In this document: positions 17,537-25,436 of the stretch, piece after piece
How positions within the stretch are numbered: position 1 is the first letter of the stretch
How the letters are laid out: every line of letters begins with the position of its first letter
Assembly (NCBI RefSeq): GCF_052103615.1
Contig: NZ_JBQEKA010000015.1
Coordinates: 1-57,169 of the forward strand
DNA: 57,169 bases
Source: Kerstersia sp052103615
Lineage (GTDB): Bacteria > Pseudomonadota > Gammaproteobacteria > Burkholderiales > Burkholderiaceae_B
Direction: 5' to 3'
Translations under genes and position numbers: made by a program
The notes under the pieces: model-generated
The model's database searches: none
The model's input: only the letters and a program-made list of their open reading frames with translations
What the model was told of the DNA's origin: nothing

Positions 17537-18502
17537 ATGTCCACGACCAAACACGCCAAAGTCCTGATCCTGGGTTCAGGCCCTGCCGGTTATACCGCCG
17601 CCGTTTACGCCGCCCGCGCCAATCTGCAGCCTATGCTGGTGACCGGCCTGGCCCAGGGCGGCCAGTTGATGACCACGACGGAAGTCGATAACTGGCCCGC
17701 CGATCCGCTCGGCGTGCAAGGGCCCGAATTGATGGAGCGGTTCCAGAAACACGCGGAACGTTTCAATACCGAAATTGTTTTCGACCAGATCGACAAGGTC
17801 GATTTCAGTACGCGCCCGTTCCGCCTGCATGGCGATAGCGGCACGGATTACACGGCCGATGCGGTCATTCTGGCGACTGGCGCTTCGGCCAAGTACCTGG
17901 GCCTGCCGTCGGAGAGCGCTTTCATGGGCCGGGGGGTGTCAGGCTGCGCGACCTGCGATGGTTTCTTTTATAAGAATCAGGATGTGATCGTGGTCGGCGG
18001 CGGCAATACGGCTGTCGAAGAAGCGCTGTATCTGTCGAATATTTGCCGCAATGTGACGGTGGTTCACCGCCGCGATACGTTCCGCGCAGAGCCTATTCTG
18101 GTGGATAAGCTGATGGAGAAGGTCCGTTCGGGCAATATTTCCCTGAAGCTGTTCCATGAGCTCGATGAGGTGCTGGGCGATGAAAGCGGCGTGACCGGCG
18201 TGCAGGTGCGTGATGTGCAGACGGGCCAGCTCAGCAAGCTGGATGTCAGCGGCGCCTTTATTGCGATCGGCCATCATCCGAATACGGATTTGTTCGTCGG
18301 CCAATTGCAGATGCAGGATGGCTATATCCTGACGCGCAGCGGGCAGAACGGCCTGGCGACCATGACGTCGGTTCCCGGTGTGTTCGCAGCTGGCGATGTG
18401 CAGGACCATGTGTATCGCCAGGCGATTACCAGCGCCGGCACCGGTTGCATGGCAGCCCTGGATGCCCAGCGCTGGCTGGACGATAACGAAGTCCAGAAAT
18501 GA
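17537..18502 (+). CDS. trxB: Thioredoxin reductase
   Basis: A 321-residue FAD/NADPH flavoprotein that reduces thioredoxin in the cytosol. FAD fold: VLILGSGPAGYTAAVYAAR. Redox centre: Cys137-Ala-Thr-Cys140 in GCATCDGFFY. NADPH fold: VIVVGGGNTAVEEALYL, with HRRDTFRAE for the 2'-phosphate. The C-terminal FAD site is PGVFAAGDVQDHVYRQ. Start at MSTTKHAK; an upstream TTG in frame is unlikely. It is divergent from ftsK (42-bp gap) and overlaps the Smr gene by 4 bp (ATGA). Confidence 0.96.
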   Translation: MSTTKHAKVLILGSGPAGYTAAVYAARANLQPMLVTGLAQGGQLMTTTEVDNWPADPLGVQGPELMERFQKHAERFNTEIVFDQIDKVDFSTRPFRLHGDSGTDYTADAVILATGASAKYLGLPSESAFMGRGVSGCATCDGFFYKNQDVIVVGGGNTAVEEALYLSNICRNVTVVHRRDTFRAEPILVDKLMEKVRSGNISLKLFHELDEVLGDESGVTGVQVRDVQTGQLSKLDVSGAFIAIGHHPNTDLFVGQLQMQDGYILTRSGQNGLATMTSVPGVFAAGDVQDHVYRQAITSAGTGCMAALDAQRWLDDNEVQK

Positions 18503-19365
18503 GCGCCCGCGATAAGCCTTTGAAGGGTGGGCTGGAAGATCTGAAGCGTTTGCATCAGCAGGCGCGCGAGCGCGATGAGCAGCAGTTGGCGCGTCAGCGG
18601 CTGGCTGCGCGCCAGCTTGCCGCGGCCCCTGCTGCGCCGGGCGGGCGGGCCGCAGACCGCGCGACCGCCGCTGCCCAGGCGGCAGCCAGGCAGACGGCCC
18701 GGCCCGCGTCCGGCAGCCCATCATCCCGGCCAGCCAGCCCGTCTGCCGCGCTTGGCGCGAAACCTGATGCCGCAGCGGAGTTTTACCGGCCGCTGGGTGA
18801 TGAGGATGATGGCACGCTGCTGTTGCGCAGTATGGCGGGGGTGATGCCTATCCGCCAGGGGCATGATGTCAATACCAGGGTTTACCGGTCCGCCCCCAGT
18901 GATGAGCAGTTGCGTAAGCGCCAGGCAGCTGCCGGCGTGGCGACGCTGGAGGAGGCCCATATTCCGGCCCCCGCCGTGTCGGATGAGTATATTGCCGCGC
19001 GCCTGATCGAGAACGGTACGGCGTATTTGCGCGCCGGGATGGCGCCCGATACGGTTAAGCGTCTGCGGCGCGGCAAGTGGCCGTTCCGCGCCGAGATCGA
19101 CTTGCATGGGATGACGGTGGATGCCGCCCGCGCAGCGCTGATTCCTTTTCTGGCCAGCAGCCGTGCGCAGGGGCACCGCGGGGTGCGTGTGATTCACGGT
19201 AAGGGTTTGGGTTCGCCTGAGCAGCAGCCTGTGCTGCGCGAGAAGGTGAAGACTTGGCTGGTGCAGTATCCGGAGGTTCAGGCGTTTGCCCAGGGGCGTG
19301 AGGCTGATGGCGGCGCAGGGGCAGTGCTGGTGCTGCTGGCCGGGATGGACGGCAGCGACGATTGA
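18499..19365 (+). CDS. Smr-domain protein (MutS2 C-terminal-like nuclease domain)
   Basis: A 288-residue protein. The first 100 residues are low-complexity, rich in Ala, Arg, Gln and Pro, and look disordered. The C-terminal third (about residues 195-285) is an Smr domain with EIDLHGMTVDAARAAL (the DLHGxxxxxA motif) and RVIHGKGLGS (the HGxG motif). Related Smr proteins act as RNA or DNA endonucleases, for example in rescue of stalled ribosomes; the substrate here is unknown. Coupled to trxB by an ATGA overlap, an arrangement common in this group. Confidence 0.9.
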   Translation: MSARDKPLKGGLEDLKRLHQQARERDEQQLARQRLAARQLAAAPAAPGGRAADRATAAAQAAARQTARPASGSPSSRPASPSAALGAKPDAAAEFYRPLGDEDDGTLLLRSMAGVMPIRQGHDVNTRVYRSAPSDEQLRKRQAAAGVATLEEAHIPAPAVSDEYIAARLIENGTAYLRAGMAPDTVKRLRRGKWPFRAEIDLHGMTVDAARAALIPFLASSRAQGHRGVRVIHGKGLGSPEQQPVLREKVKTWLVQYPEVQAFAQGREADGGAGAVLVLLAGMDGSDD

Positions 19366-20017
19366 GGGGTTCCGGCGGGAGGGTGTGCTGTTCTGGTGCG
19401 TTGCGTTGGGTCTGTTGCGCTGGATTCGTTGCCAGGGATCTTTGCTAAGGCCGCGGCAGGGCAAGCCTGAGCGCCGCGGCAGATCGCGTGGTTCCGGCAT
19501 GGCCGGAACTTCCCGGGTTGGGCGGCGCCAGCGGGGCGGACGCACAACTCGCGAGGCGGACAGTCCACCGGACTGTCCGCAAGCGTCTCGCTCAAACATG
19601 TGCGTCCTTGGTTCCCCGCCAGCACCACCCAACCCGGCACGCTCCACTGCCCAGCACCACCTTTCCGCCACGGCGCTGGTTTGGGTGTAGGGCGTTGGGG
19701 TGTAGGGGTGTAGGGCGTTTGGGCGTCGGGGCGCGGGCCGGTGAGATAGCGCGTCGCTCCAGGCGAGCCTGGCTGGACGCTGCGTGGCGCTGGCCTGTGG
19801 GGTGCCTGCCCAGTATGTAGGGGCGGGTTTTATTTGCTGCTTGTCTGCTGTGCGGCTTGTATTCTGTGCCGTTTGCCCTGTTTGCCCTGTTTGCCGTTTG
19901 CGCTGCTTTTGCTTGCCGTTTTTCCGTTTATGTCATTGAGCGGCATGATTCGGCAGGCTGTGGCGCTTGGATGGCAGGCGCTTTGCCTGCCATCTGAGGG
20001 TTCGCCTCGCGGCGGTT
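19366..20017. other. Non-coding GC-rich region with a large palindrome and low-complexity repeats
   Basis: No convincing gene. It holds the hairpin GTTCCGGC-ATG-GCCGGAAC (19491-19509), the 125-bp palindrome described separately, GGGTGTAGGG-type direct repeats (19684-19735) and a (TTTGCCCTG)n-like stretch near 19869-19900. All open frames here are short and repeat-driven. Confidence 0.5.
19513..19637. repeat. Large imperfect palindrome (about 125 bp)
   Basis: The centre is a perfect 11-bp stem GCGGACAGTCC / GGACTGTCCGC with a 3-nt loop (19556-19580). Further out GGACGCACA pairs with TGTGCGTCC, and at the ends CCGGGTTGGG pairs with CCCAACCCGG, with internal bulges. The whole segment can fold as one long hairpin in DNA or RNA. 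It could be a transcript-end structure for the trxB-smr unit, or a MITE/BIME-like element. Confidence 0.7.
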
Positions 20018-20425
20018 TTACAGGCCTAGCGCGGCGACGCCGGCGCGGGCGATTTCAACGTCTTCGAATGATTTGACGCCGGAGACGCCAACCGCGCCAA
20101 CGACATGGCCTTCAACGATGACCGGCACGCCGCCTTCAATCATGCCATCACTCAGCGGGACCGAGCCAAAGGCGGAGCGCCCCTGGTTGATGATGTCTTC
20201 AAAGCCTTTGCTTTCACGCCGCCCCATAGCAGCGGTACGGGCTTTTGCAGGCGCCATTTGTGAGGTGAAAGGGGATGCGCGGTCCATGCGCAGCAAACCC
20301 AGCAAGTGGCCGCCATCATCTGCAACGGCAATCGTGACCGCCCACTGTTTCTGTTTGGCATGGGCCTGCGCCGCTTCCAGGATCAGCGCTACATCGGACT
20401 GTGTCAAAAACGATTTTTGCTGCAT
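20018..20425 (-). CDS. GlcG/HbpS family (DUF336) protein
   Basis: A 135-residue protein of the GlcG/HbpS family, a fold seen in heme-binding and corrinoid-related sensors. The N-terminal helix LTQSDVALILEAAQAHAK is followed by AVTIAVADDGGHLLGLLRMD, with the family AVxDxGGxLL signature, then AKARTAAMGRRES and the C-terminal GGVPVIVEGHVVGAVGVSG. The start MQQKSFL is supported by an AGGGAG ribosome site about 9 nt upstream; a longer TTG-initiated frame is not. It stands alone. The ligand and role are unknown. Confidence 0.82.
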   Translation of the reverse strand: MQQKSFLTQSDVALILEAAQAHAKQKQWAVTIAVADDGGHLLGLLRMDRASPFTSQMAPAKARTAAMGRRESKGFEDIINQGRSAFGSVPLSDGMIEGGVPVIVEGHVVGAVGVSGVKSFEDVEIARAGVAALGL

Positions 20426-20876
20426 AACAGACTCCCTGACTGAAACCATCAATAAAAATGTCGTACGACATGAATGCGGCAATATGGATTGCAGCAGGCT
20501 GGCATCATACCCATAAGACTGGAATCGCGTTCAATCTTGGGTTTTCTAGGCGGCAGCCGCAGGATTCCGTGAAACCGGAATGACGGGCGCGTCTTCTAAA
20601 TGGCTTAGCGGCAGCCCGCCCTACCCGCCATGGCGTGGAAAACGCGCTGTTTTTCCAATGCCTCCAGTTGCCACGGGCTGTTCAAGACAAAAAATAGGAC
20701 GTTAACGACATAAAGAACGAAATTAATAGAATATGTTCGAATTTTTCGTTAATTCCATTCTTTCATACGTTTATATGCCCGATTTACTGCCGGATTTGCT
20801 AAAATCGCCACTCACCGCCTAGCCACCAAGCCGGCGCTGCGTCAGCAGCCCTGCTGCCAAGCTTCCAACGACGCCC
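20426..20876. other. Intergenic region with AT-rich promoter segment
   Basis: About 450 bp between divergent genes. The part at 20697-20810 is strongly AT-rich. At 20797-20805 the plus strand reads TGC-TAAAAT, an extended -10 candidate about 70 bp before the NlpC/P60 gene. No gene is seen. Confidence 0.45.
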
Positions 20877-21557
20877 ATGCACGCTGCCCGCCCCTTCCGT
20901 TCAGGCATTACTTCCTTTTTAATGTCTGCGCCGCGCAGTTTCATGGCATGCGGCGTGCTGTTTCTGGCTGGCTGCGCCAGCACCACTCCCCCCCAGCAAC
21001 AACAAGCACGTCTGATCTCTCTTGAGCAGCAGAGCCATGCTCGCCGCCAACAGGCCGACGATAGCTCGCTGGACGCCCTGATTGCCAGTTATACCGCCAG
21101 ACAGCGCGATAGCGCTGCCCTGCCGCGCAGCAATCTGGCTTCCGACCGTTACGCCAACCAAGATTCGTCCGATATGGACAATGCGCTGGTCAGCACGGCT
21201 CTGGAACACTTGGGCGTACGCTACAAATGGGGCGGTGCCAATCCCGATACCGGTTTCGATTGCAGCGGTCTGGTCGTCTATGCCGCGCGTGAGTCGCTGG
21301 GGCTGCAATTGCCTCGCAGCGCCTCCGAGCTGGCCCATGAAGGCAAGGCCGTCGCCCGCGCCGACCTGCAACCCGGCGACCTCGTGTTCTTCAACACGCT
21401 GGGCCGCCGCTATTCCCATGTCGGCATTTATGTAGGCGATAACCAGTTCGTGCACGCTCCGAATTCGAAGGGCGTCGTGCGTATTGAAAGCCTGGATATC
21501 CGCTACTGGAGCAAACGCTTCAACGGCGCCCGCCGCCTGTCGGCGGCTGCCAGCTAA
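20877..21557 (+). CDS. NlpC/P60 (C40) peptidoglycan hydrolase lipoprotein
   Basis: A 226-residue predicted lipoprotein. The lipobox LAGC puts the modified cysteine at residue 33, so it is anchored in a membrane, probably the outer one. The C-terminal half is an NlpC/P60 cysteine peptidase: Cys129 in GFDCSGLVVYAA, His in YSHVGIYVGDNQ, and a second His in QFVHAPNSKGVV. Such enzymes (E. coli MepS/MepH type) cut peptide cross-links in peptidoglycan to allow growth. An internal start at residue 16 (MSAPRSF) would also give a normal lipoprotein signal. A strong terminator follows. Confidence 0.92.
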   Translation: MHAARPFRSGITSFLMSAPRSFMACGVLFLAGCASTTPPQQQQARLISLEQQSHARRQQADDSSLDALIASYTARQRDSAALPRSNLASDRYANQDSSDMDNALVSTALEHLGVRYKWGGANPDTGFDCSGLVVYAARESLGLQLPRSASELAHEGKAVARADLQPGDLVFFNTLGRRYSHVGIYVGDNQFVHAPNSKGVVRIESLDIRYWSKRFNGARRLSAAAS

Positions 21558-21589
21558 GCTGCGGCGTCGTTTCCTGTCTTTTCTGCCTG

Positions 21590-21616
21590 GCGCCGGTTCT
21601 AACTGGCGCTTTTTTT
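21590..21616 (+). terminator. Intrinsic terminator of the NlpC/P60 gene
   Basis: An 8-bp stem (GCGCCGGT / ACTGGCGC, one G-U) with a TCTA loop is followed by seven T residues. The tail TTTTTTTGTGCAGCG is then tandemly repeated (14-bp unit) up to about 21650, giving three successive T-runs. Confidence 0.8.
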
Positions 21617-22196
<580 letters not shown>

Positions 22197-22246
22197 AAAA
22201 AAAGCCCGTTCGGGGAAATCGCTGAAAACGATTTACCCGAGCGGGC
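22197..22246 (-). terminator. Intrinsic terminator of the DUF2325 gene
   Basis: An 18-bp stem with two mismatches (arms start GCCCG and end CGGGC, 22204-22246) and loop CTGAAAA is followed on the minus strand by seven T residues. It lies 70 bp after the DUF2325 stop codon. Confidence 0.85.
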
Positions 22247-22316
22247 GCTGCATGATTTTTTCCTGATGCGGTCTGCCCTTGCAGGCACCGCCTAGATGCT
22301 ATGAGGAAAAAAATCT

Positions 22317-22628
22317 TCAGCAGGAAGAACAGAGGCCGCACTGGTCCAGTGCCTGCTTCATGCTGCAAACGGAACGGCGGCAGGCCACAACCCGGACACC
22401 GCTGCGCATGGCCGCGCTGCGGAAGGTTTTCATGACATTGTGGCCAAGGAAATCAGTCAACAGAATGACCAACTCCGTGCCTGACGGCAGTTGCAGGGTC
22501 TTTTTCTGATGGGAGGGGTCACGGCCACTGATGTGGTGCGTGATGGCGATATTGTGGCCTTTCAGCAGATCCGGGATATTGCCCAGACGGTCTGCCCCGA
22601 CGACGACGGCACTCAGTGATTGCGACAT
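22317..22628 (-). CDS. DUF2325-domain small protein with C-terminal Cys cluster
   Basis: A 103-residue protein of the DUF2325 type: an N-terminal strand SAVVVGADRLGNIPDLL, a central THHISGRD, ELVILLTDFLGHNVMKTFR, and GVRVVACRRS, consistent with a small Rossmann-like fold. The C-terminus is CGLCSSC, preceded by Cys in VVACRRSVCS, which suggests metal or redox chemistry. The start MSQSLSAV is chosen because GAGGA lies 7 nt upstream; MRKT four codons earlier is possible. The function is not known. A sequence with weak Fur-box likeness (22659-22677) lies upstream. Confidence 0.75.
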   Translation of the reverse strand: MSQSLSAVVVGADRLGNIPDLLKGHNIAITHHISGRDPSHQKKTLQLPSGTELVILLTDFLGHNVMKTFRSAAMRSGVRVVACRRSVCSMKQALDQCGLCSSC

Positions 22629-22819
22629 GGTTTTCCTCATAGCATCGTTACGATAGATGTAATGATAGTGATTCCTATTTGGAATGCAATAGTAAAAAAG
22701 TCGGGTATGCAGGAATATATTTCTATGCAAGCAATCCGATTGTTAGATTTTCACTATGAAGCCCACAGGCACTGCCCTCTCAGGCCTGTTTACCACCCTG
22801 CTTTTCACTGCGCCGCATC
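22629..22819. other. Upstream region of the DUF2325 gene
   Basis: AT-rich region that would hold the minus-strand promoter of the DUF2325 gene. At 22659-22677 the sequence GTAATGATAGTGATTCCTA partly resembles a Fur box, too weak to call. No gene seen. Confidence 0.35.
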
Positions 22820-22863
22820 AAAAAAGCCGGCAGCCGCTTCCTGATTGAAAACGGGCTGCCGGC
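22820..22863 (-). terminator. Intrinsic terminator of the cysB-like gene
   Basis: A perfect 10-bp stem GCCGGCAGCC / GGCTGCCGGC is followed on the minus strand by six T residues, 73 bp downstream of the cysB-like stop codon. Confidence 0.8.
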
Positions 22864-22935
22864 CTGATTGCCTATCCTGTTGCCGCCCAGGCCGCGCCTG
22901 GCGCTTACCAGGCAGGCCATATGGCTGTCTGGCGC

Positions 22936-23895
22936 TTATTCCGGCGCGATATCGCCACCGTGCTCCATGATGGCCTGCTGCACGACTTCACGCGTCAGCT
23001 GCGGCGCAGCCATTTCCAGGAAGGTATAGACGTAGTCGCGCAGGAATACCCCGGCCTTCACGCCGATACGCGTGGTGTGGGTGCCGAACAGACGCCCCAC
23101 AGGCAGCCCGACCAGCCCGGCATCGCGCCGCGGGTCATAGGCAACACCGGCAATGATCCCGATGCCCATGCCCACATCCACATAGGTCTTGATCACATCG
23201 GCATCAATGGCTTCGAGCACGATATCCGGGTGGATACGCTGCGCGGCAAAAGCATCGTCCATGGCGGTTCTGCCCGAAAACGCCCGGTCGTAAGTCACGA
23301 TGGGGTATTCGGCCAACTGCTCCAGCGAAAGTTTCTTGACTGCGCTGGAACGCAGATCCGCCAGCGGATGATCGGGGCGCACCACCACCACGTGTTCCCA
23401 GGTGTAGCAAGGCAAAGTCACCAGGCCCGGTGTCAGGGCCAGCGATTCCGTTGCGATGGCCAGATCGGCCTGGCCGTGCAGCACCATTTCCGCCAATTGG
23501 CGCGGGCTGCCTTCTGCCAGCGACAGATGCACTTTGGGAAAACGCTGCCGGAAAGCCGGGATCACCTTGGGCAGCATGTAGCGTGCCTGGGTATGGGTAC
23601 AGGCGATGGTCAACCCGCCTTCATCGCGCCGCGCATATTCGTCGCTGACCTTTTTCAGGTTATCGACTTCCAGCATGATGCGGTCAATCACCTGCGACAC
23701 CGCCAAGCCAGGCCGTGTGAGGCCCTTGATGCGCTTGCCGTGGCGCTCGAAGATTTTGATCCCGAGTTCATCCTCGAATTCCAGGATGGCCTTGGAGACC
23801 CCCGGCTGCGAGGTGTACAGCATCCTGGCGGCTTCAGTCAGATTGAAGTCGCGACGGATGGTTTCCCGGACAAAACGAAATTGCTGCAGGTTCAT
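22936..23895 (-). CDS. cysB: CysB-family LysR regulator
   Basis: A 319-residue LysR protein of the CysB/Cbl group, which controls sulfate and sulfonate assimilation in response to acetylserine. The start MNLQQFRFVRETIRRDFNLT is the family N-terminus (a longer frame upstream has no ribosome site). The HTH follows: AARMLYTSQPGVSKAILEFE. The ligand domain has ACTHTQARYMLP, with the conserved Thr of the effector pocket, then EGSPRQLAEMVLHGQADLAIATE and VGMGIGIIAGVAYDP. It is transcribed in the same direction as lptF and the orphan mini-CRISPR upstream. Confidence 0.9.
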   Translation of the reverse strand: MNLQQFRFVRETIRRDFNLTEAARMLYTSQPGVSKAILEFEDELGIKIFERHGKRIKGLTRPGLAVSQVIDRIMLEVDNLKKVSDEYARRDEGGLTIACTHTQARYMLPKVIPAFRQRFPKVHLSLAEGSPRQLAEMVLHGQADLAIATESLALTPGLVTLPCYTWEHVVVVRPDHPLADLRSSAVKKLSLEQLAEYPIVTYDRAFSGRTAMDDAFAAQRIHPDIVLEAIDADVIKTYVDVGMGIGIIAGVAYDPRRDAGLVGLPVGRLFGTHTTRIGVKAGVFLRDYVYTFLEMAAPQLTREVVQQAIMEHGGDIAPE

Positions 23896-23948
23896 GGTGT
23901 GGCTACCTCGACATCGTAGCAACCGATTGTAGGGAATAAGGGGAGCAA

Positions 23949-23994
23949 AGCTTATAAATAATGCACATAAGCTATTGCCTATAGGCATAAGCTA
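23949..23994. promoter_or_regulatory. Dyad/direct-repeat cluster in front of the cysB-like gene
   Basis: CATAAGCTA occurs twice 20 bp apart (23966-23974 and 23986-23994) around the perfect palindrome GCCTATAGGC (23977-23986). AGCTTAT (23949-23955) is an inverted copy. It lies 50-100 bp upstream of the start, where LysR proteins usually bind for autoregulation. Parts also resemble decayed CRISPR repeats, see the orphan array. Confidence 0.4.
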
Positions 23995-24014
23995 CTTCCC
24001 TGCGGCAAGCTTTG

Positions 24015-24162
24015 TCCACCCCCAGCCTATACGGCAAGCCGCCTTAGCAGCGCCAGCCATGGCTGATCTGTCGTTTTCTAAGCTGCCTATGCGGCAGGCC
24101 ACAGGGTGAAGAGGCTCAACACGCGGTTGCCTCTTTTCTAAGCTGCCTATGCGGCGGGTCAC
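24015..24162 (-). CRISPR. Orphan mini-CRISPR (3 repeats, 2 spacers) between lptF and cysB
   Basis: The repeat at 24075-24102 is identical to the main type I-F array repeat 7 kb away. The repeat at 24135-24162 has two changes near its end (GGCGGGTCAC in place of GGCAGGCCAC). A third, degenerate copy (24015-24042) keeps the exact 60-bp period. Spacers of 32 bp lie at 24043-24074 and 24103-24134 and do not occur in the main array. The orientation equals that of the main array (crRNA on the minus strand, decayed repeat at the trailer end). No sequence like the main leader adjoins the high-coordinate end. Confidence 0.88.
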
Positions 24163-24258
24163 ATTTCTCTACGGGGCAGGCTCAAACTAAGCGCTGGCCC
24201 CGCTGCCGGTCTATCCGCTCCCCCAGGCCAGCCCCCTGCCCCGCAGCATGCCTTCCGG

Positions 24259-25377
24259 TTATGCAGCCGGCACGCTGGGCGCCTGTTTGGGTGCCTTGAT
24301 GCGCATGCGGATATAGAACAGCCAGGCGGTCAGCAAGGCGAATACGGCATGCACTGCCCACACCCCGATCCCGAACGACAGGCTGCCTGAACCGATCCAG
24401 CTGCGCGACAGATTGATCAGGTTCATATACAGCAAGGCAATCAGGCCAGCCAGCAGCAGGTCCCCCGACCGCCCCAGGCGCGGGTTCACCGCCCCCAGCG
24501 GAATCGCCAGCAGCGCCAGATTCAATGCCGCCAAAGGCAGGGCCAGACGCCACATGATCTGCGCCCGCGAACGGTCGGTGCCATCTTGCAGCAAGGCGCC
24601 CAAGGGGCGTGCCTTGACGACGTTCTCGGCTTCCAGACGCGCCTGTTTGAGCGCCTCTTCGCCGCCACGGCTTTCCAGGCGAGCGCCGTAACGCTCGAAC
24701 TCGGCCATGCGGAACTCCGGCGTGCCCGGCTTGAAATCGTAGCGGTAGCCTTCGCCCAGCACCAGGAAACGGTCGCCATTGTCCTGGGTTTCAATGCGCA
24801 CCCCATCCGCCGAGACCACGCTGAGCCAGTCGTCCTCGTTCATGCGCAGGAATACGGTGCCCAGCTCGTCTTCTGGCGTCCGGGGCTCTTCGGCAAAGAA
24901 TACCCGGGCGCCCCCGCTGGTTTCCAGGAACTGGCCAGCCGAGACTTTGGAAAGATCCGAGCGCTGTTCATAGCGCTGGCGGTATTCCGCAATTTGCCGG
25001 TATGCCCAGGGCGATGCCTGCAAGGTCAGCACGGCGATCAGAATGGCTGTCGGAATTGCGCAACGCAATACCGGCCGCAGCCAATCCAGCAGCGACAGCC
25101 CGCTGGCAAACCAGACAACCATTTCCGATTCGCGGTAATTGCGCGTCACGGTCGTCAGTACCGCGATGAACAGCGATACGGACAGCACGACAGGCAAGGC
25201 CGTGATAGTGGAAAACGCGGCCAGACCGAGGACAACATCGGCGCCGATGGAGCCGCTGGCGGCATCGCCCAGCAGGCGGATGAGCAGCACGCTCAGCCAG
25301 ACAATGACGAGCGTGGAGAACACCACGCCTGCATGGCTGGTGATCTCGCCCACCACGGATTTCTTGAACAGGGACAT
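24259..25377 (-). CDS. lptF: LPS export ABC transporter permease LptF
   Basis: A 372-residue inner-membrane subunit of LptBFG, which extracts LPS and passes it to the Lpt bridge. Transmembrane segments lie at the N-terminus (about residues 15-35, 55-75, 100-120) and the C-terminus (about 275-360). Between them is a periplasmic beta-jellyroll domain of roughly 150 residues (GQFLETSGGARVFFAEE and onward). The N-terminal SLFKKSVVGEI and the divergent placement against pepA are typical. Usually lptG follows lptF directly; here the mini-CRISPR and cysB follow instead. I see no intrinsic terminator after the stop codon. Confidence 0.9.
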   Translation of the reverse strand: MSLFKKSVVGEITSHAGVVFSTLVIVWLSVLLIRLLGDAASGSIGADVVLGLAAFSTITALPVVLSVSLFIAVLTTVTRNYRESEMVVWFASGLSLLDWLRPVLRCAIPTAILIAVLTLQASPWAYRQIAEYRQRYEQRSDLSKVSAGQFLETSGGARVFFAEEPRTPEDELGTVFLRMNEDDWLSVVSADGVRIETQDNGDRFLVLGEGYRYDFKPGTPEFRMAEFERYGARLESRGGEEALKQARLEAENVVKARPLGALLQDGTDRSRAQIMWRLALPLAALNLALLAIPLGAVNPRLGRSGDLLLAGLIALLYMNLINLSRSWIGSGSLSFGIGVWAVHAVFALLTAWLFYIRMRIKAPKQAPSVPAA

Positions 25378-25436
25378 GAAGATGCAAATTGCGGGATAAT
25401 CGTTGCGTTCCTTATTGAATGCAACGGGAAATCCTC

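Noticed and set aside
22659..22677. Possible second Fur box upstream of the DUF2325 gene
   Set aside because: Only the left half resembles the consensus well; too weak to list as a site.
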